Assembly: GCA_947589565.1 (NCBI GenBank) | Contig: CANQBW010000002.1 | Coordinates: forward strand, 1-57,064 | Origin: an uncultured Clostridia bacterium | GTDB taxonomy: Bacteria > Bacillota > Clostridia > Christensenellales > Borkfalkiaceae | Length of the DNA stretch: 57,064 bases | Reading direction: 5' to 3' | Shown here: positions 27,503 to 35,245 of the stretch, one piece after another | How positions within the stretch are numbered: position 1 is the stretch's first letter | Layout of the letters: every line of letters begins with the position of its first letter | The notes under the pieces: model-generated | Database searches by the model: none | The model's input: only the letters and a program-made list of their open reading frames with translations | Told to the model about the DNA's origin: nothing | Translations under genes and position numbers: made by a program

Positions 27503-28424
27503 AATCACGGTTGCGGGGATCAGACTTCCCGCAAATGTTTTTTTGGCGCCCATGGCGGGGTATACCAACTATCCCTTCCGAAAGATGTGCCGTGAGCTCG
27601 GAGCAGGGCTCACATTTACCGAAATGGTGAGCGCGAAAGGGCTGCTCTACGGCAGCGAGGAGACCAAAAAGCTGCTCTTTTCTCCCCCCGAGGAATCCCC
27701 CCGCGCCGTGCAGCTCTTCGGGAGCGATCCCGAAGTAATGAGGTCGGCCTGCGAGAGCGAGGAACTTGCCCCTTTCGACCTTGTGGACCTCAATATGGGC
27801 TGTCCCATGCCGAAGATCGTGCGAAACGGCGAGGGCAGCGCCCTCATGGAGAACTTTCCGCTCGCCGAGAAAATTATTTCGGCGTGCGCAAAGAGCGGAA
27901 AAAGGATTTCGGTCAAGTTCCGCACGGGGATCCGCGAGGGAGACAGAATGGCGGCGGAATTTGCCCGTCTTTGCGAGGGCGCGGGCGCGTGCATGGTGAC
28001 GATCCACGGGCGGGTCCGCGAGAAGATCTACGCGGGCCCCGTCGACTTTGCGCAGATCGCCGAGGCGAAGGCGGCGGTCAAAATTCCCGTCATCGCAAAC
28101 GGCGGGATCTGGTGCGACAAGGACGCGAACAAGATGTTCCAAAGAACAAACGCGGACGGCATTGCGATCGGCCGCGCCGCCCTCTACCGCCCGCAGGTCT
28201 TTGCGGAAATCGCAGGATATGAGGAGCCGCCCATTCTCCCTCTCTTTGAAGAACAGCTCTTTTCAACAAAAGAGCTTTACGGCGAGCGGTTCGCCTGCGT
28301 CTTCATGCGGAAGATGGCGGCGTTCTATCTCAAGGGCCGCCGCGGCGTCGCCGAAAAGCGCCGAGCCCTCTTCGCTGTTCCCAACACGGACGAATTGTTG
28401 ATTCTTGCAAGAGAATTGTTTTAA
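27492..28424 (+). CDS. dusB: tRNA-dihydrouridine synthase
   Basis: FMN-dependent reductase that makes dihydrouridine in tRNA. The 310 residues have FLAPMAGYTNYPFRKMCRELG near residue 17, the catalytic Cys in LNMGCPMPKIVRNGEGSALM near 100, VKFRTG near 143, TIHGR near 175 and an FMN-phosphate motif IANGG near 205, then NADGIAIGRAAL. It overlaps yabN by 11 bases and is probably cotranscribed. In Bacillus the position after yabN is held by yabO, so the cluster diverges here. The symbol dusB reflects the bacterial family; the exact uridine target cannot be told. Confidence 0.93.
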   Translation: MPNEITVAGIRLPANVFLAPMAGYTNYPFRKMCRELGAGLTFTEMVSAKGLLYGSEETKKLLFSPPEESPRAVQLFGSDPEVMRSACESEELAPFDLVDLNMGCPMPKIVRNGEGSALMENFPLAEKIISACAKSGKRISVKFRTGIREGDRMAAEFARLCEGAGACMVTIHGRVREKIYAGPVDFAQIAEAKAAVKIPVIANGGIWCDKDANKMFQRTNADGIAIGRAALYRPQVFAEIAGYEEPPILPLFEEQLFSTKELYGERFACVFMRKMAAFYLKGRRGVAEKRRALFAVPNTDELLILARELF

Positions 28425-28435
28425 GAGGGGTTGCC

Positions 28436-28812
28436 CCTTTTGACATTCTGAGCGGAGCGTAGCGAAATCGACGACGCGCCATTCTATTGTTTTATCCAAG
28501 CGCGGTGCACGAGCCCCTTTCCTGTCATTCTGAGCAGGCACCCCGCGGCAGTTGCCGCGGGGTGCCGTCGTCGACGACGCGTCGTTCTATTGAGAATCCA
28601 TACGCGGCGCACGAGCCAAAGGCGAGTAAGAATCCCCTTGAGTTTCGACGAGGCGTTCTTATTATGTCATGTTGAGCGAAGTCGAAGGCGCGTCATTCTA
28701 TTGGGAATCCATACGCGCCTCACGAGCCTTTAGGCGAGTAAACATCTCTACCTTATTATCAGAACTAAGGACGAGATTCTTCGATTCCGCTTCGCTCCAC
28801 TCAGAATGACAG
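28436..28812. repeat. M6 array between dusB and cassette copy 2
   Basis: Four M6-type units in series. One carries the perfect GGCACCCCGCGGCA-GT-TGCCGCGGGGTGCC inner hairpin around 28530-28566. Others have ATGTT/AACAT-like and ATTCT/AGAAT arms (28775-28810). ATTGAGAATCC strands link them. No gene is seen. Confidence 0.8.
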
Positions 28813-28842
28813 AAAGTGCGCAGGTTTATTTTTCAAAAAGGG

Positions 28843-28871
28843 TTGACAGGGAAAAGGTTTTCTGGTAAAAT
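28843..28871 (+). promoter_or_regulatory. Sigma-70 promoter of cassette copy 2
   Basis: TTGACA (28843-28848), 17 bases, TAAAAT (28866-28871). Sequence shared with copy 1 starts near 28825 and continues unbroken through the promoter to the foot of the RNA stem. Confidence 0.87.
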
Positions 28872-28877
28872 GGGTTC

Positions 28878-29040
28878 TGCGACGAATTTCACCTAAGGAG
28901 TATTTTAATTAAAATTTTATGCGCAAAATTATACTGTGGAGTGCAAAAGCCTTTTTAGCTGCACCTTCCCCACAGTGTAATTTTGCATGAAATTGCCAGG
29001 TGAAATTTGTCGCAAACAAAAAATGAGGTGCGGCAAAGGG
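28878..29040 (+). ncRNA. Structured cassette RNA, copy 2
   Basis: The basal stem is GCGACGAATTTCACCT (28879-28894) with AGGTGAAATTTGTCGC (28998-29013), 16 bp with one G-U pair. The internal loop has about 28 nt on the 5' side, beginning AAGGAG, and 11 nt on the 3' side. The upper stem is GCAAAATTATACTGTGG (28923-28939) with CCACAGTGTAATTTTGC (28970-28986), 17 bp with one G-U pair. It is capped by GTGC...GCAC and AGC-CTTTTTA-GCT. Compared with copy 1, only the first five bases of the basal stem, the GGAG of the loop and the apical AGCCTTTTTxGCTGCAC are shared; everything else differs yet pairs. Confidence 0.78.
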
Positions 29041-29067
29041 GACGCGCCTTCGGGCGCGTTTTATTTT
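29041..29067 (+). terminator. UUCG intrinsic terminator, cassette copy 2
   Basis: ACGCGCC (29042-29048), TTCG, GGCGCGT (29053-29059), then TTTATTTT. GCGGC just upstream (near 29031-29035) is complementary to GCCGC at 29084-29088, which could enclose the terminator in a longer-range fold leading into the ribosome-site hairpin. Confidence 0.85.
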
Positions 29068-29087
29068 AACCTTTAATTTTAAAGCCG

Positions 29088-29100
29088 CTCCGAAAAGGAG
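29088..29100 (+). promoter_or_regulatory. Ribosome-site hairpin ahead of cassette ORF 2
   Basis: CTCC-GAAAA-GGAG folds the Shine-Dalgarno GGAG (29097-29100) into a small hairpin five bases ahead of ATG. The same sequence precedes copy 1. It suggests low basal translation. A four-pair stem is weak alone but could be strengthened by the nearby GCCGC/GCGGC pairing. Confidence 0.5.
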
Positions 29101-29105
29101 TGTTT

Positions 29106-29546
29106 ATGGATTTTGTTTTTGAAACTGAGCACGAATCGATTCGATTTCAAGCCGAAATGGACGGACATGTATGTTTTTCGGAAAATAGCTTATATGTCGA
29201 ACTAAATCCCGAAATCGGGCGCATTACGGTCAATATCGAACCGGGGCCCATTCCCGACCTTAAGAATTATTATCCTTCTTATATTAATAACAGGTATTAC
29301 AAGAGTGAGGAAAACAAGGAATACTCTCTCTATGAGGAGATTTTCGTCATCGGAAAGCATGAGCAAAAAACCATTCTCACAATCAAGATCATGGATTATG
29401 CGACGAAGACTACCCGTTCAAAAATCACCCCTGCAAAATCCGTAAAAGACTTTTTGAGCAATCCTTCCATTTTGAAATTTCTCTCTTCGGTCAATGTGAT
29501 AGACGATTCCGCGCCCCCGCGAACTTCCGGGTTTATCCTGCGCTGA
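29106..29546 (+). CDS. Cassette protein, copy 2 (unknown family)
   Basis: A 146-residue protein, unrecognised, differing from copy 1 by V/I, Q/K, A/S, T/I, D/N, N/P and E/A, all in the C-terminal half from about residue 82 on; the first 81 residues are identical. It has DFVFETEHESIRFQ at the start, a tyrosine-rich centre (NYYPSYINNRYY near 56) and the C-terminal helix KSVKDFLSNPSILKFLSS. No catalytic motif stands out and there is no export signal. It sits behind promoter, structured RNA and terminator, in the arrangement known for type III toxin-antitoxin loci, but neither the protein nor the RNA looks like a described member. Confidence 0.8.
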   Translation: MDFVFETEHESIRFQAEMDGHVCFSENSLYVELNPEIGRITVNIEPGPIPDLKNYYPSYINNRYYKSEENKEYSLYEEIFVIGKHEQKTILTIKIMDYATKTTRSKITPAKSVKDFLSNPSILKFLSSVNVIDDSAPPRTSGFILR

Positions 29547-29552
29547 ATCGTT

Positions 29553-29896
29553 TCGAACGAAATCTTTTTTCCTGTCATTCTGAGCAGGCACCCCGCGGCA
29601 GTTGCCGCGGGGTGCCGTCGTCGAAGAATCTCGCCCTTTCGCCTTATTGTAAAAACGAGATGTTTACTCGCCCCTTTCCCTTAAGGGCGAGATTCTTCAA
29701 CTGCGCAACGCGTTGCGTTGCTCCGTTCAGAATGACAGAAAAGGGGCTCGCCCTTTGTTCTAAATCCTTCGGTGCGAGCAGGGTTTCCCTGCGCTGCAGT
29801 TCGGCGGGGGCTACCGCCGAACCGGGGTTGTGGGAACTCGAGAGTCAATTTCCTCGAACGCAAATATTTCCGAAGGAAAGATTTTCTTCGAAACCA
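29553..29896. repeat. M6, M3, M4 fragment and M1 before serS
   Basis: An M6 with ATTCT (29577-29581) and AGAAT (29625-29629) encloses a perfect 14-bp GGCACCCCGCGGCA/TGCCGCGGGGTGCC hairpin. A second M6 encloses GCAACG/CGTTGC. M3 has GCAGGG (29778-29783) and CCCTGC (29787-29792). The closing M1 has mismatched outer arms (TCGAACG against CTTCGA) but intact inner TTCC/GGAA, so it looks like a recombinant of two M1 types. Confidence 0.8.
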
Positions 29897-29906
29897 TTTC
29901 ATTTGT

Positions 29907-29935
29907 TTGCTTTTTTATTGGAAATCCTGTATAAT
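29907..29935 (+). promoter_or_regulatory. Promoter directly at serS
   Basis: TTGCTT (29907-29912), 17 bases, TATAAT (29930-29935). GGAGG follows immediately at 29936 and ATG at 29946, so a start seven bases after the -10 box would fall after the Shine-Dalgarno site and leave only 3-5 nt of leader. Alternatively the ribosome site serves transcripts from further upstream. Confidence 0.65.
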
Positions 29936-29945
29936 GGAGGTAAGT

Positions 29946-31226
29946 ATGATCGATTTGAACATTTTGCGCAGCGAGCCGGAGCGCGTGCGCGAGAATATCC
30001 GCAAAAAATTTCAGGACTTTAAGCTCCCCCTCGTCGACGAAGTTCTTGCCCTCGACGAGAAGCGCCGCGCCCTCATCTCGGAGGGGGACTCTCTTCGCGC
30101 GGAGCGGAACACGCTTTCGCGTCAGATCGGCGCCCTCATGCGCGAGAAAAAGACGGCGGAGGCCGAACAAATCAAGTCCCGCGTCAACCAAAACGCGGAG
30201 CGGCTTTCCGCCATCGAAAAGGAAGAGGAGGAGATCTCTTCCGCCCTTAAAGAGCGCATGATGAAAATTCCCAACTTCATCTCCCCCGAGACGCCCATCG
30301 GGCGCGACGATTCCGAGAACGTCGAAGTGCAGCGCTTTCTCGAGCCGAAGGTCCCGCCCTATGAAATTCCATACCATCTCGACATTTTGGAGAGACTCGG
30401 CGGCGCGGACGTCGACAGCGCGAGAAAGACGAGCGGGCAGGGCTTCTACTATCTTTTGGGGGACATTGCCCTGCTCCATTCCGCAATTTTGACGTACGCC
30501 CGCGACTTTATGGTCAAAAAGGGATTCACCTACTGCATTCCGCCCTTCATGATCCGCTCCTCCGTCGTGACGGGGGTCATGAGCTTCGAGGAGATGGACG
30601 GCATGATGTACAAGATCGAGGGAGAGGACCTCTACCTCATCGGCACGAGCGAGCACTCCATGATCGGACGGTTCATGGACACGACTTTGGACGCCAAAAA
30701 ACTTCCGCTGCTTCTTACGAGCTATTCCCCCTGTTTCCGCAAGGAGAAGGGGGCGCACGGGCTCGAAGAGCGGGGCATCTACCGCATTCACCAGTTCGAA
30801 AAGCAGGAGATGATCGTCATCTGCCGCCCCGAGGAGAGCCGCGACTGGTACGAAAAGATGTGGAACTACACCGTGGAGCTCTTTGTCTCTATGCAGATCC
30901 CCGTCCGCACCCTCGAGTGCTGTTCGGGCGACCTCGCCGACCTCAAATACCGCAGTGTGGACGTGGAGGCCTGGTCCCCCCGTCAGAAAAAGTATTTCGA
31001 AGTCGGCTCCTGCTCCAACCTGACGGACGCGCAGGCGCGGAGGCTCCGCATTCGCTTCAAGGGGGAGAAGGGCAGCGAATTTGCACACACCCTCAACAAT
31101 ACGGTCGTCGCGCCCCCCCGAATGCTCATCGCATTGCTCGAAAATCACCTGCAGGCGGACGGCAGCGTCAATATTCCCGAAGTTCTCCGTCCCTACATGG
31201 GCGGGAAGGAGAAGATCACCCCTTGA
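29946..31226 (+). CDS. serS: Seryl-tRNA synthetase
   Basis: Charges tRNA-Ser, and tRNA-Sec where present. The 426 residues have the N-terminal two-helix coiled-coil arm (about 28-105) and then the class II core. Motif 2 is in SPCFRKEKGAHGLEERGIYRIHQFEKQEM near 265. Motif 3 is near 380 (NNTVVAPPRMLIALLENH). MIDLNILRSEPERVREN is the standard family start, so ATG at 29946 is preferred over an ATG at 29934 that lies in the -10 box. It begins a run of three close genes. Confidence 0.97.
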   Translation: MIDLNILRSEPERVRENIRKKFQDFKLPLVDEVLALDEKRRALISEGDSLRAERNTLSRQIGALMREKKTAEAEQIKSRVNQNAERLSAIEKEEEEISSALKERMMKIPNFISPETPIGRDDSENVEVQRFLEPKVPPYEIPYHLDILERLGGADVDSARKTSGQGFYYLLGDIALLHSAILTYARDFMVKKGFTYCIPPFMIRSSVVTGVMSFEEMDGMMYKIEGEDLYLIGTSEHSMIGRFMDTTLDAKKLPLLLTSYSPCFRKEKGAHGLEERGIYRIHQFEKQEMIVICRPEESRDWYEKMWNYTVELFVSMQIPVRTLECCSGDLADLKYRSVDVEAWSPRQKKYFEVGSCSNLTDAQARRLRIRFKGEKGSEFAHTLNNTVVAPPRMLIALLENHLQADGSVNIPEVLRPYMGGKEKITP

Positions 31227-31230
31227 TTTT

Positions 31231-32187
31231 ATGAAGTTCTTATTCTTCGACATCGAATGCGCCTGCGTCTACAAGTTCGCGGCAAAGATCTGTGCCTTCG
31301 GGTACGTTCTCACAGATGAGAATTTTCAGGTTCTCGAGCGCGAGGACGTCCTTCTCAACCCGCGGGGAAGGTTCCACCTCACCGACAAGCGGGAGAAGAA
31401 GGGCATCGTCCTTCCCTATCGATACGAAGATTTCAAACAATATCCGACTTTTCCCGCCCAATACGAGCGGCTGAAGAGTCTTCTCGAGGACAAGGACCAC
31501 CTCGTCTGCGGCCACGCGACCCTCAACGACGTCAACTACCTCAACCTCGAGACCAAGCGCTACAAGCTTCCCTCCTTTTCCTTCGAGTTCTACGACACGC
31601 AGTTCTTCTATATGAATGTGAAGGGGGACTTTGCGCGGCAATCGGGGCTGGGCGCAGTCGCCGAGGAGCTCAAAGTGGAGTTCATTCCCCACCGCGCCGT
31701 CGACGACGCCTATGCGACCATGCGCGTCTGCGAGGCGCTTTGCAAGCGCGAAAATGCGACCCTTCCCGCCTTTCTCGACCGTTTTCTCATTCGCCCGGGC
31801 AGGATCAAAGACTATAAAATCGAGAATCTGACCTCTCTGGGGCTCACGAAATTTCAGAACGAGCGGAAGGAGATCCGCGCGGCGCACAGCAAGGCGCACG
31901 AGGAGTTCTACCGCTACGTCAACAAGCACATGAACCGCAGAAAGCGGGGCGGCTCCCTTGAGGGGAAGGTGTTCTGCTTCTCCAAGGACATCGAGGAGGA
32001 CATGGAGACTTCCAAAAAGCTGCTCGAGGCCATCTTCTCGCACGGCGGGGCGTACACGTCCCACCCGACGGAGTGCAACGTCTACATCGCGCGGGAGGAC
32101 GGCGAGATGCGCGGGCAAAGCGCCCTCACGGCGGGCGCCGTCATCATTCCCTTCGATTCCATTCGCCCCTCTCTGGAGGAAGTATGA
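31231..32187 (+). CDS. DEDD-type 3'-5' exonuclease with C-terminal BRCT domain
   Basis: Predicted nuclease of the DnaQ-like superfamily, 318 residues. The metal ligands show as FDIE (Asp7, Glu9), the Asp of GHATLNDVNYLN near residue 94, and His/Asp of IPHRAVDDAYAT near 150. A basic linker (AHSKAHEEFYRYVNKHMNRRKRGG) leads into a BRCT fold near 245-318 (LEGKVFCFSKDIE...LLEAIFSHGGAYTSHPTECNVYIARED). This is the build of PolIII-epsilon-like exonucleases that join repair or replication complexes, but no polymerase is adjacent. It starts four bases after serS with no clear ribosome site and overlaps the next gene by four bases. Confidence 0.85.
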   Translation: MKFLFFDIECACVYKFAAKICAFGYVLTDENFQVLEREDVLLNPRGRFHLTDKREKKGIVLPYRYEDFKQYPTFPAQYERLKSLLEDKDHLVCGHATLNDVNYLNLETKRYKLPSFSFEFYDTQFFYMNVKGDFARQSGLGAVAEELKVEFIPHRAVDDAYATMRVCEALCKRENATLPAFLDRFLIRPGRIKDYKIENLTSLGLTKFQNERKEIRAAHSKAHEEFYRYVNKHMNRRKRGGSLEGKVFCFSKDIEEDMETSKKLLEAIFSHGGAYTSHPTECNVYIAREDGEMRGQSALTAGAVIIPFDSIRPSLEEV

Positions 32188-33455
32188 CCCTTCCGCAAAA
32201 ATTCATCGAAAGAATGTCCGAAAGGTTGGGAATTAACTTCCCGGCCTTTTTGCGCTCCTACGAAAAACCGCCCGAAAAGGGGCTGAAAATCAATACTTTA
32301 AAGGTAAAAACCGACCCCATATCCGCATTTTGGAACTTAGAGCCCGTTCCCTGGGCGGAAGAGGGCTACTACGTTGAAGGGGAAAAGCTCGGGGCCTCCT
32401 GGCAGCACTTTGCGGGGCTCTTTTATTTGCAGGAGCCCTCCGCGATGTGCGCCGCGCCCCTTCTCGACGTCCAACCGGGGGAAAAGGTGCTCGATCTGTG
32501 CGCTGCGCCGGGGGGAAAGAGCGTCCAGCTCGCCTGCGCTTTGAAAAATCAGGGAATTTTGGTCGCAAATGAGATCGACTACGGACGGGCGCGGATCCTT
32601 TCTCAGAATTTGGAGCGAATGGGGGTCGAAAACGCCGTTGTGACCTGCGCGAGTCCCGCTCATCTTGCAGAGATTTTTCCCGAATACTTCGATAAGATCC
32701 TCGTCGACGCCCCCTGTTCGGGGGAGGGCATGTTCAAAAAAGAGGAGAACGCCACAAGAGAGTGGAGCGAGGAGAGCGTCCTTGCCTGTGCGCGGCGGCA
32801 GGCGGCGATCCTGGAGGAGGCGCAGAAGATGCTAAAAAAGGGCGGCAAGATGGTCTATTCGACCTGCACCTTCGCGGAGGAGGAGGACGAGTGGCAAATT
32901 TCGGAATTTTGCCGCACCCATTCCGCATTTTTGCTCGAAAGGCAGGAAAAACTCTTCCCGCACGAGGTGCGCGGCGAGGGGCACTTTGCGGCGCTCCTTT
33001 TGAAAAGCGAGGGGGAGCGCAGAGAGGCAAAACCCTACCCCATTCGCAAAGTTTCCGCCGCAAACCGCGCATTTGAGGAGTTCTGCGAAGAGCTTTTCGG
33101 GGAAATTACAGGCGAAATTACGACCCTCGAGGACGGCAGAATGTATCTGTTAAGGAACGATTTTCCCGCCTTTCCGCACGTTGCGATCTTGAGGATCGGG
33201 CTTGAAATCGGGGAATGGGATGGGAAAAACTTCCGTCCCGCCCACGCCCTCGCGATCGCCGAGGGGGAAAGGACGAAGAGAAAACTCGAACTGAGCGCCG
33301 AGGAGACGGAAAAGTACCTTCGCGGCGAGACGCTTGAAAAAGACTTCCCCGACGGCCGGGTCGTCCTCACCCGCGAGGGGTTCCCGCTGGGATTTGGAAA
33401 GTGTGTTTCGGGAACGATTAAAAATCACGTTCCCAAAGGCCTAAGACGGAGATAA
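32184..33455 (+). CDS. RsmF/NOP2-Sun-type RNA m5C methyltransferase
   Basis: S-adenosylmethionine-dependent rRNA cytosine-C5 methyltransferase, 423 residues. Present are the SAM site DLCAAPGGK (104-112), DAPCSGEGMFKKEE near 172 with the release Cys, and the catalytic Cys in YSTCTF near 224. A C-terminal region of about 170 residues with a PUA-like end (RVVLTREGFPLGFGKCV) matches RsmF rather than RsmB. GGAGGAAGT precedes ATG at 32184, which overlaps the previous stop as ATGA. The exact rRNA target is not deducible. Confidence 0.93.
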   Translation: MTLPQKFIERMSERLGINFPAFLRSYEKPPEKGLKINTLKVKTDPISAFWNLEPVPWAEEGYYVEGEKLGASWQHFAGLFYLQEPSAMCAAPLLDVQPGEKVLDLCAAPGGKSVQLACALKNQGILVANEIDYGRARILSQNLERMGVENAVVTCASPAHLAEIFPEYFDKILVDAPCSGEGMFKKEENATREWSEESVLACARRQAAILEEAQKMLKKGGKMVYSTCTFAEEEDEWQISEFCRTHSAFLLERQEKLFPHEVRGEGHFAALLLKSEGERREAKPYPIRKVSAANRAFEEFCEELFGEITGEITTLEDGRMYLLRNDFPAFPHVAILRIGLEIGEWDGKNFRPAHALAIAEGERTKRKLELSAEETEKYLRGETLEKDFPDGRVVLTREGFPLGFGKCVSGTIKNHVPKGLRRR

Positions 33456-33456
33456 G

Positions 33457-33806
33457 TTTCGAACGTAAATATTTCCTTCGGAAATATTTACGTTCGAGGA
33501 AATAAGCTTTCGAGTTCCCACAACCCCGTCGTCACGGTCGTTTCAAACGACAATAAGCGTGCGGTAGCTCGCAAACAGGGTGCGCTTATGGAAAATGTAA
33601 TTTCCCAACGCGCAGTAAATTTTTAGGAACGTCCCGTCGATAGCTTAGGGGATTCATTCGACTCCACTCCGCTTACGCTCCGTTTCGCTCAGAATGACAT
33701 GTTTTTTACCACTGTCATGTTGAGCAGCCGCGCCGCCTGCATATTGCAGGCGGCGCGGCGTCGTCGAAACATCCCCTAAGCAAGCGACGGGACGTTCCGA
33801 AAATTG
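33457..33806. repeat. Complete composite repeat after the methyltransferase gene
   Basis: This is the clearest full chain. M1 is perfect over 18 bp: TCGAACGTAAATATTTCC (33459-33476) with GGAAATATTTACGTTCGA (33480-33497). M2 follows, then M3 with GGAAAAT/ATTTCC, M5, M6 with ATTC/GAAT arms, and an M6 with ATGTT/AACAT arms around GCCGCGCCGCCTGCA-TA-TTGCAGGCGGCGCGGC. Confidence 0.88.
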
Positions 33807-33849
33807 TAACTTTTTTGTCAGATGGTGTCCAAAAACGGGAAAATATGTG

Positions 33850-33855
33850 CTATAA
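33850..33855 (+). promoter_or_regulatory. Extended -10 promoter of the initiator gene
   Basis: TGCTATAAT with TATAAT at 33850-33855, 35 bases before ATG. No convincing -35 box is present, as is usual for extended -10 promoters. Confidence 0.6.
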
Positions 33856-33890
33856 TGGAAGAAAACGAACAAACGTTTTTGAGAGGGAAT

Positions 33891-34835
33891 ATGGTCACTG
33901 ATAAAAACTTTTACACGGTGTGCGGCTGGATGCGCAGCCGCCTTCATCTTGCGGGCAACGAACTCATCGTCTATGCCCTCATCTACTCCTTTTCCCAGGA
34001 CGGAGAGAGCGGCTTCCATGGGAGTCTTTCCTACCTTCAGGAGTTTACGGGACTTTCCAAACGAACCATTCAGAATATTTTGGGACATCTCGTGAACGTC
34101 GGGTATCTTTCACAAGAGAAACTTACTCTGAAAAAAAGCAACTACATTGCTCTGTCGCCCGATGAAATTTTTTTCGACGAAAGTGGCAAAAATTGCACCA
34201 CACATGTGCAAAATTTGCACTTTGATAGTGCAAAAATTGCATCTAAACGTGCAAAAATTGCACTTAAGATAAATAATAATATAAATAATAATATATACAG
34301 ACAAGATGAAAGAAAGAAAGAAAGAAATAATATAAATCATGATCCAATCAACGCGCGGGCGCGCGAGGAGAAGGATTATTCCAAAATGACCGATGAGGAG
34401 CTGCTTGCGGCCGGGGAGCATGGGTCGGTCGACTGGGAGGACGAGGAGTCTGTAAATGATTTCAATCGCTATCGGGAGGAGTGCAAAAGCCGGGAGCATT
34501 CGTTTCGGTGGGAGGGAAAGATCGTCAAGGGGCACGGAGTGTTCGAGCGGCTCAAGTCGCATGAGGAGATTTTGGAGGAGATGAACGTCAAGGGGCCGCT
34601 CAGGGAGACCTATCTGCGGTTCCTTCGGGAATGCTATCTGCACGGGCACCTCGTCTCCAACGAGAAACTGATCGATATCATCTGCCGCCTGGACGACCGT
34701 TACGGCTGCGCCCCCGGGACGGATCAAAAGAAGATCAAGGTTTTGGATACTGCGATCAATGGGGGGTATGTTGATATTCGAGTGCCTAATTTCTTTGACG
34801 ATTTTTCTTTGGACGATTTATCGTCGGAGGAATGA
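33891..34835 (+). CDS. Solitary phage/plasmid-type replication initiator with internal iterons
   Basis: In 314 residues the N-terminal domain is a winged helix (ELIVYALIYSFSQ...GSLSYLQEFTGLSKRTIQNILGHLVNVGYLS, about 25-80) of the kind found in replication proteins of Firmicute phages and plasmids. A low-complexity linker (about 98-150: HVQNLHFDS, NNNINNNIYR) is encoded by four 15-bp iterons and an AT-rich run. The C-terminal domain (about 160-300) is unassigned. ATG at 33891 follows GAGAGGGAAT. No integrase, capsid or helicase-loader gene is near, so this is either a domesticated relic or part of an unseen element. Base composition of the linker is far from that of its neighbours. Confidence 0.8.
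   Translation: MVTDKNFYTVCGWMRSRLHLAGNELIVYALIYSFSQDGESGFHGSLSYLQEFTGLSKRTIQNILGHLVNVGYLSQEKLTLKKSNYIALSPDEIFFDESGKNCTTHVQNLHFDSAKIASKRAKIALKINNNINNNIYRQDERKKERNNINHDPINARAREEKDYSKMTDEELLAAGEHGSVDWEDEESVNDFNRYREECKSREHSFRWEGKIVKGHGVFERLKSHEEILEEMNVKGPLRETYLRFLRECYLHGHLVSNEKLIDIICRLDDRYGCAPGTDQKKIKVLDTAINGGYVDIRVPNFFDDFSLDDLSSEE
34184..34263 (+). repeat. Four in-gene iterons, candidate replication origin
   Basis: TGGCAAAAATTGCAC (34184-34198), GTGCAAAATTTGCAC (34206-34220), GTGCAAAAATTGCAT (34228-34242) and GTGCAAAAATTGCAC (34249-34263). Each is nearly palindromic. Start-to-start distances are 22, 22 and 21 bases, two helical turns, so all sites face the same side of DNA. This is the arrangement of lambda ori inside gene O. 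Confidence 0.75.
34264..34303 (+). other. AT-rich tract next to the iterons, possible unwinding element
   Basis: Directly after the fourth iteron come about 40 bases that are nearly all A and T (AAATAATAATATAAATAATA type), encoding the N-rich linker. Its position matches that of the unwinding element in iteron origins. Confidence 0.6.
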
Positions 34836-34849
34836 GGTATGATGCCCAC

Positions 34850-35180
34850 TGTCATTCCGCTCAGGGTGACATCGCTTTGTACATTCCTTCCTGTCATTCC
34901 GAGCGAAGTCTCAGTGCGGCGGTAGTGCCCGCCGCACCCCGCCTCGCTACCGGCTCGGCTGTCGCGTTGCGGTTCACAGCCCACCGGGCTGTTGAACAGA
35001 ACTCGCAACGCTCCACCCCCCGGTCGTTAGACAAGTGGTATTGCGATTTTTTGGAACGTCCCGTCGATAGCTTAGGGGATCCATTCGACTGCGCGGCTAC
35101 GCCGCTCCGCTCAGGATGACATGTCTAACACAACTTTCCTCGACGATAAATATTCCGAAGGAAGATTTTCGTCGAAAAAA
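34850..35180. repeat. M6-M4-M5-M6-M1 chain after the initiator gene
   Basis: M4 has GTGCGGCGG/CCGCCGCAC, GTTCA/TGAAC and AGCCC/GGGCT. M6 has ATCC/GGAT around GCGGCTACGCCGC. M1 has TCGACGA...TCGTCGA with inner TCC/GGA. No gene is seen in the 410-base gap. Confidence 0.83.
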
Positions 35181-35189
35181 AGGGCACAA

Positions 35190-35218
35190 AAAAGTTCGCA
35201 TTTGAAATGCGAACTTTT
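35190..35218 (-). terminator. Intrinsic terminator of the giant lipoprotein gene
   Basis: AAAAGTTCGCATTT (minus strand) pairs with AAATGCGAACTTTT across one base and is followed by a T-rich run. It starts 28 bases after the stop codon. Confidence 0.9.
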
Positions 35219-35245
35219 AAGGGGGTGAGTAGTCGGTGTGATGTG

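Noticed and set aside
28878..29546. Described type III toxin-antitoxin locus
   Set aside because: RNA, terminator and ORF are in the right order, but there are no tandem short RNA repeats and the acidic protein does not resemble ToxN, CptN or TenpN as far as can be seen. Kept only as a comparison.
33456..34850. Prophage or integrative element
   Set aside because: Only the initiator-like gene is present; no integrase, structural, lysis or relaxase gene and no attachment repeats are seen.
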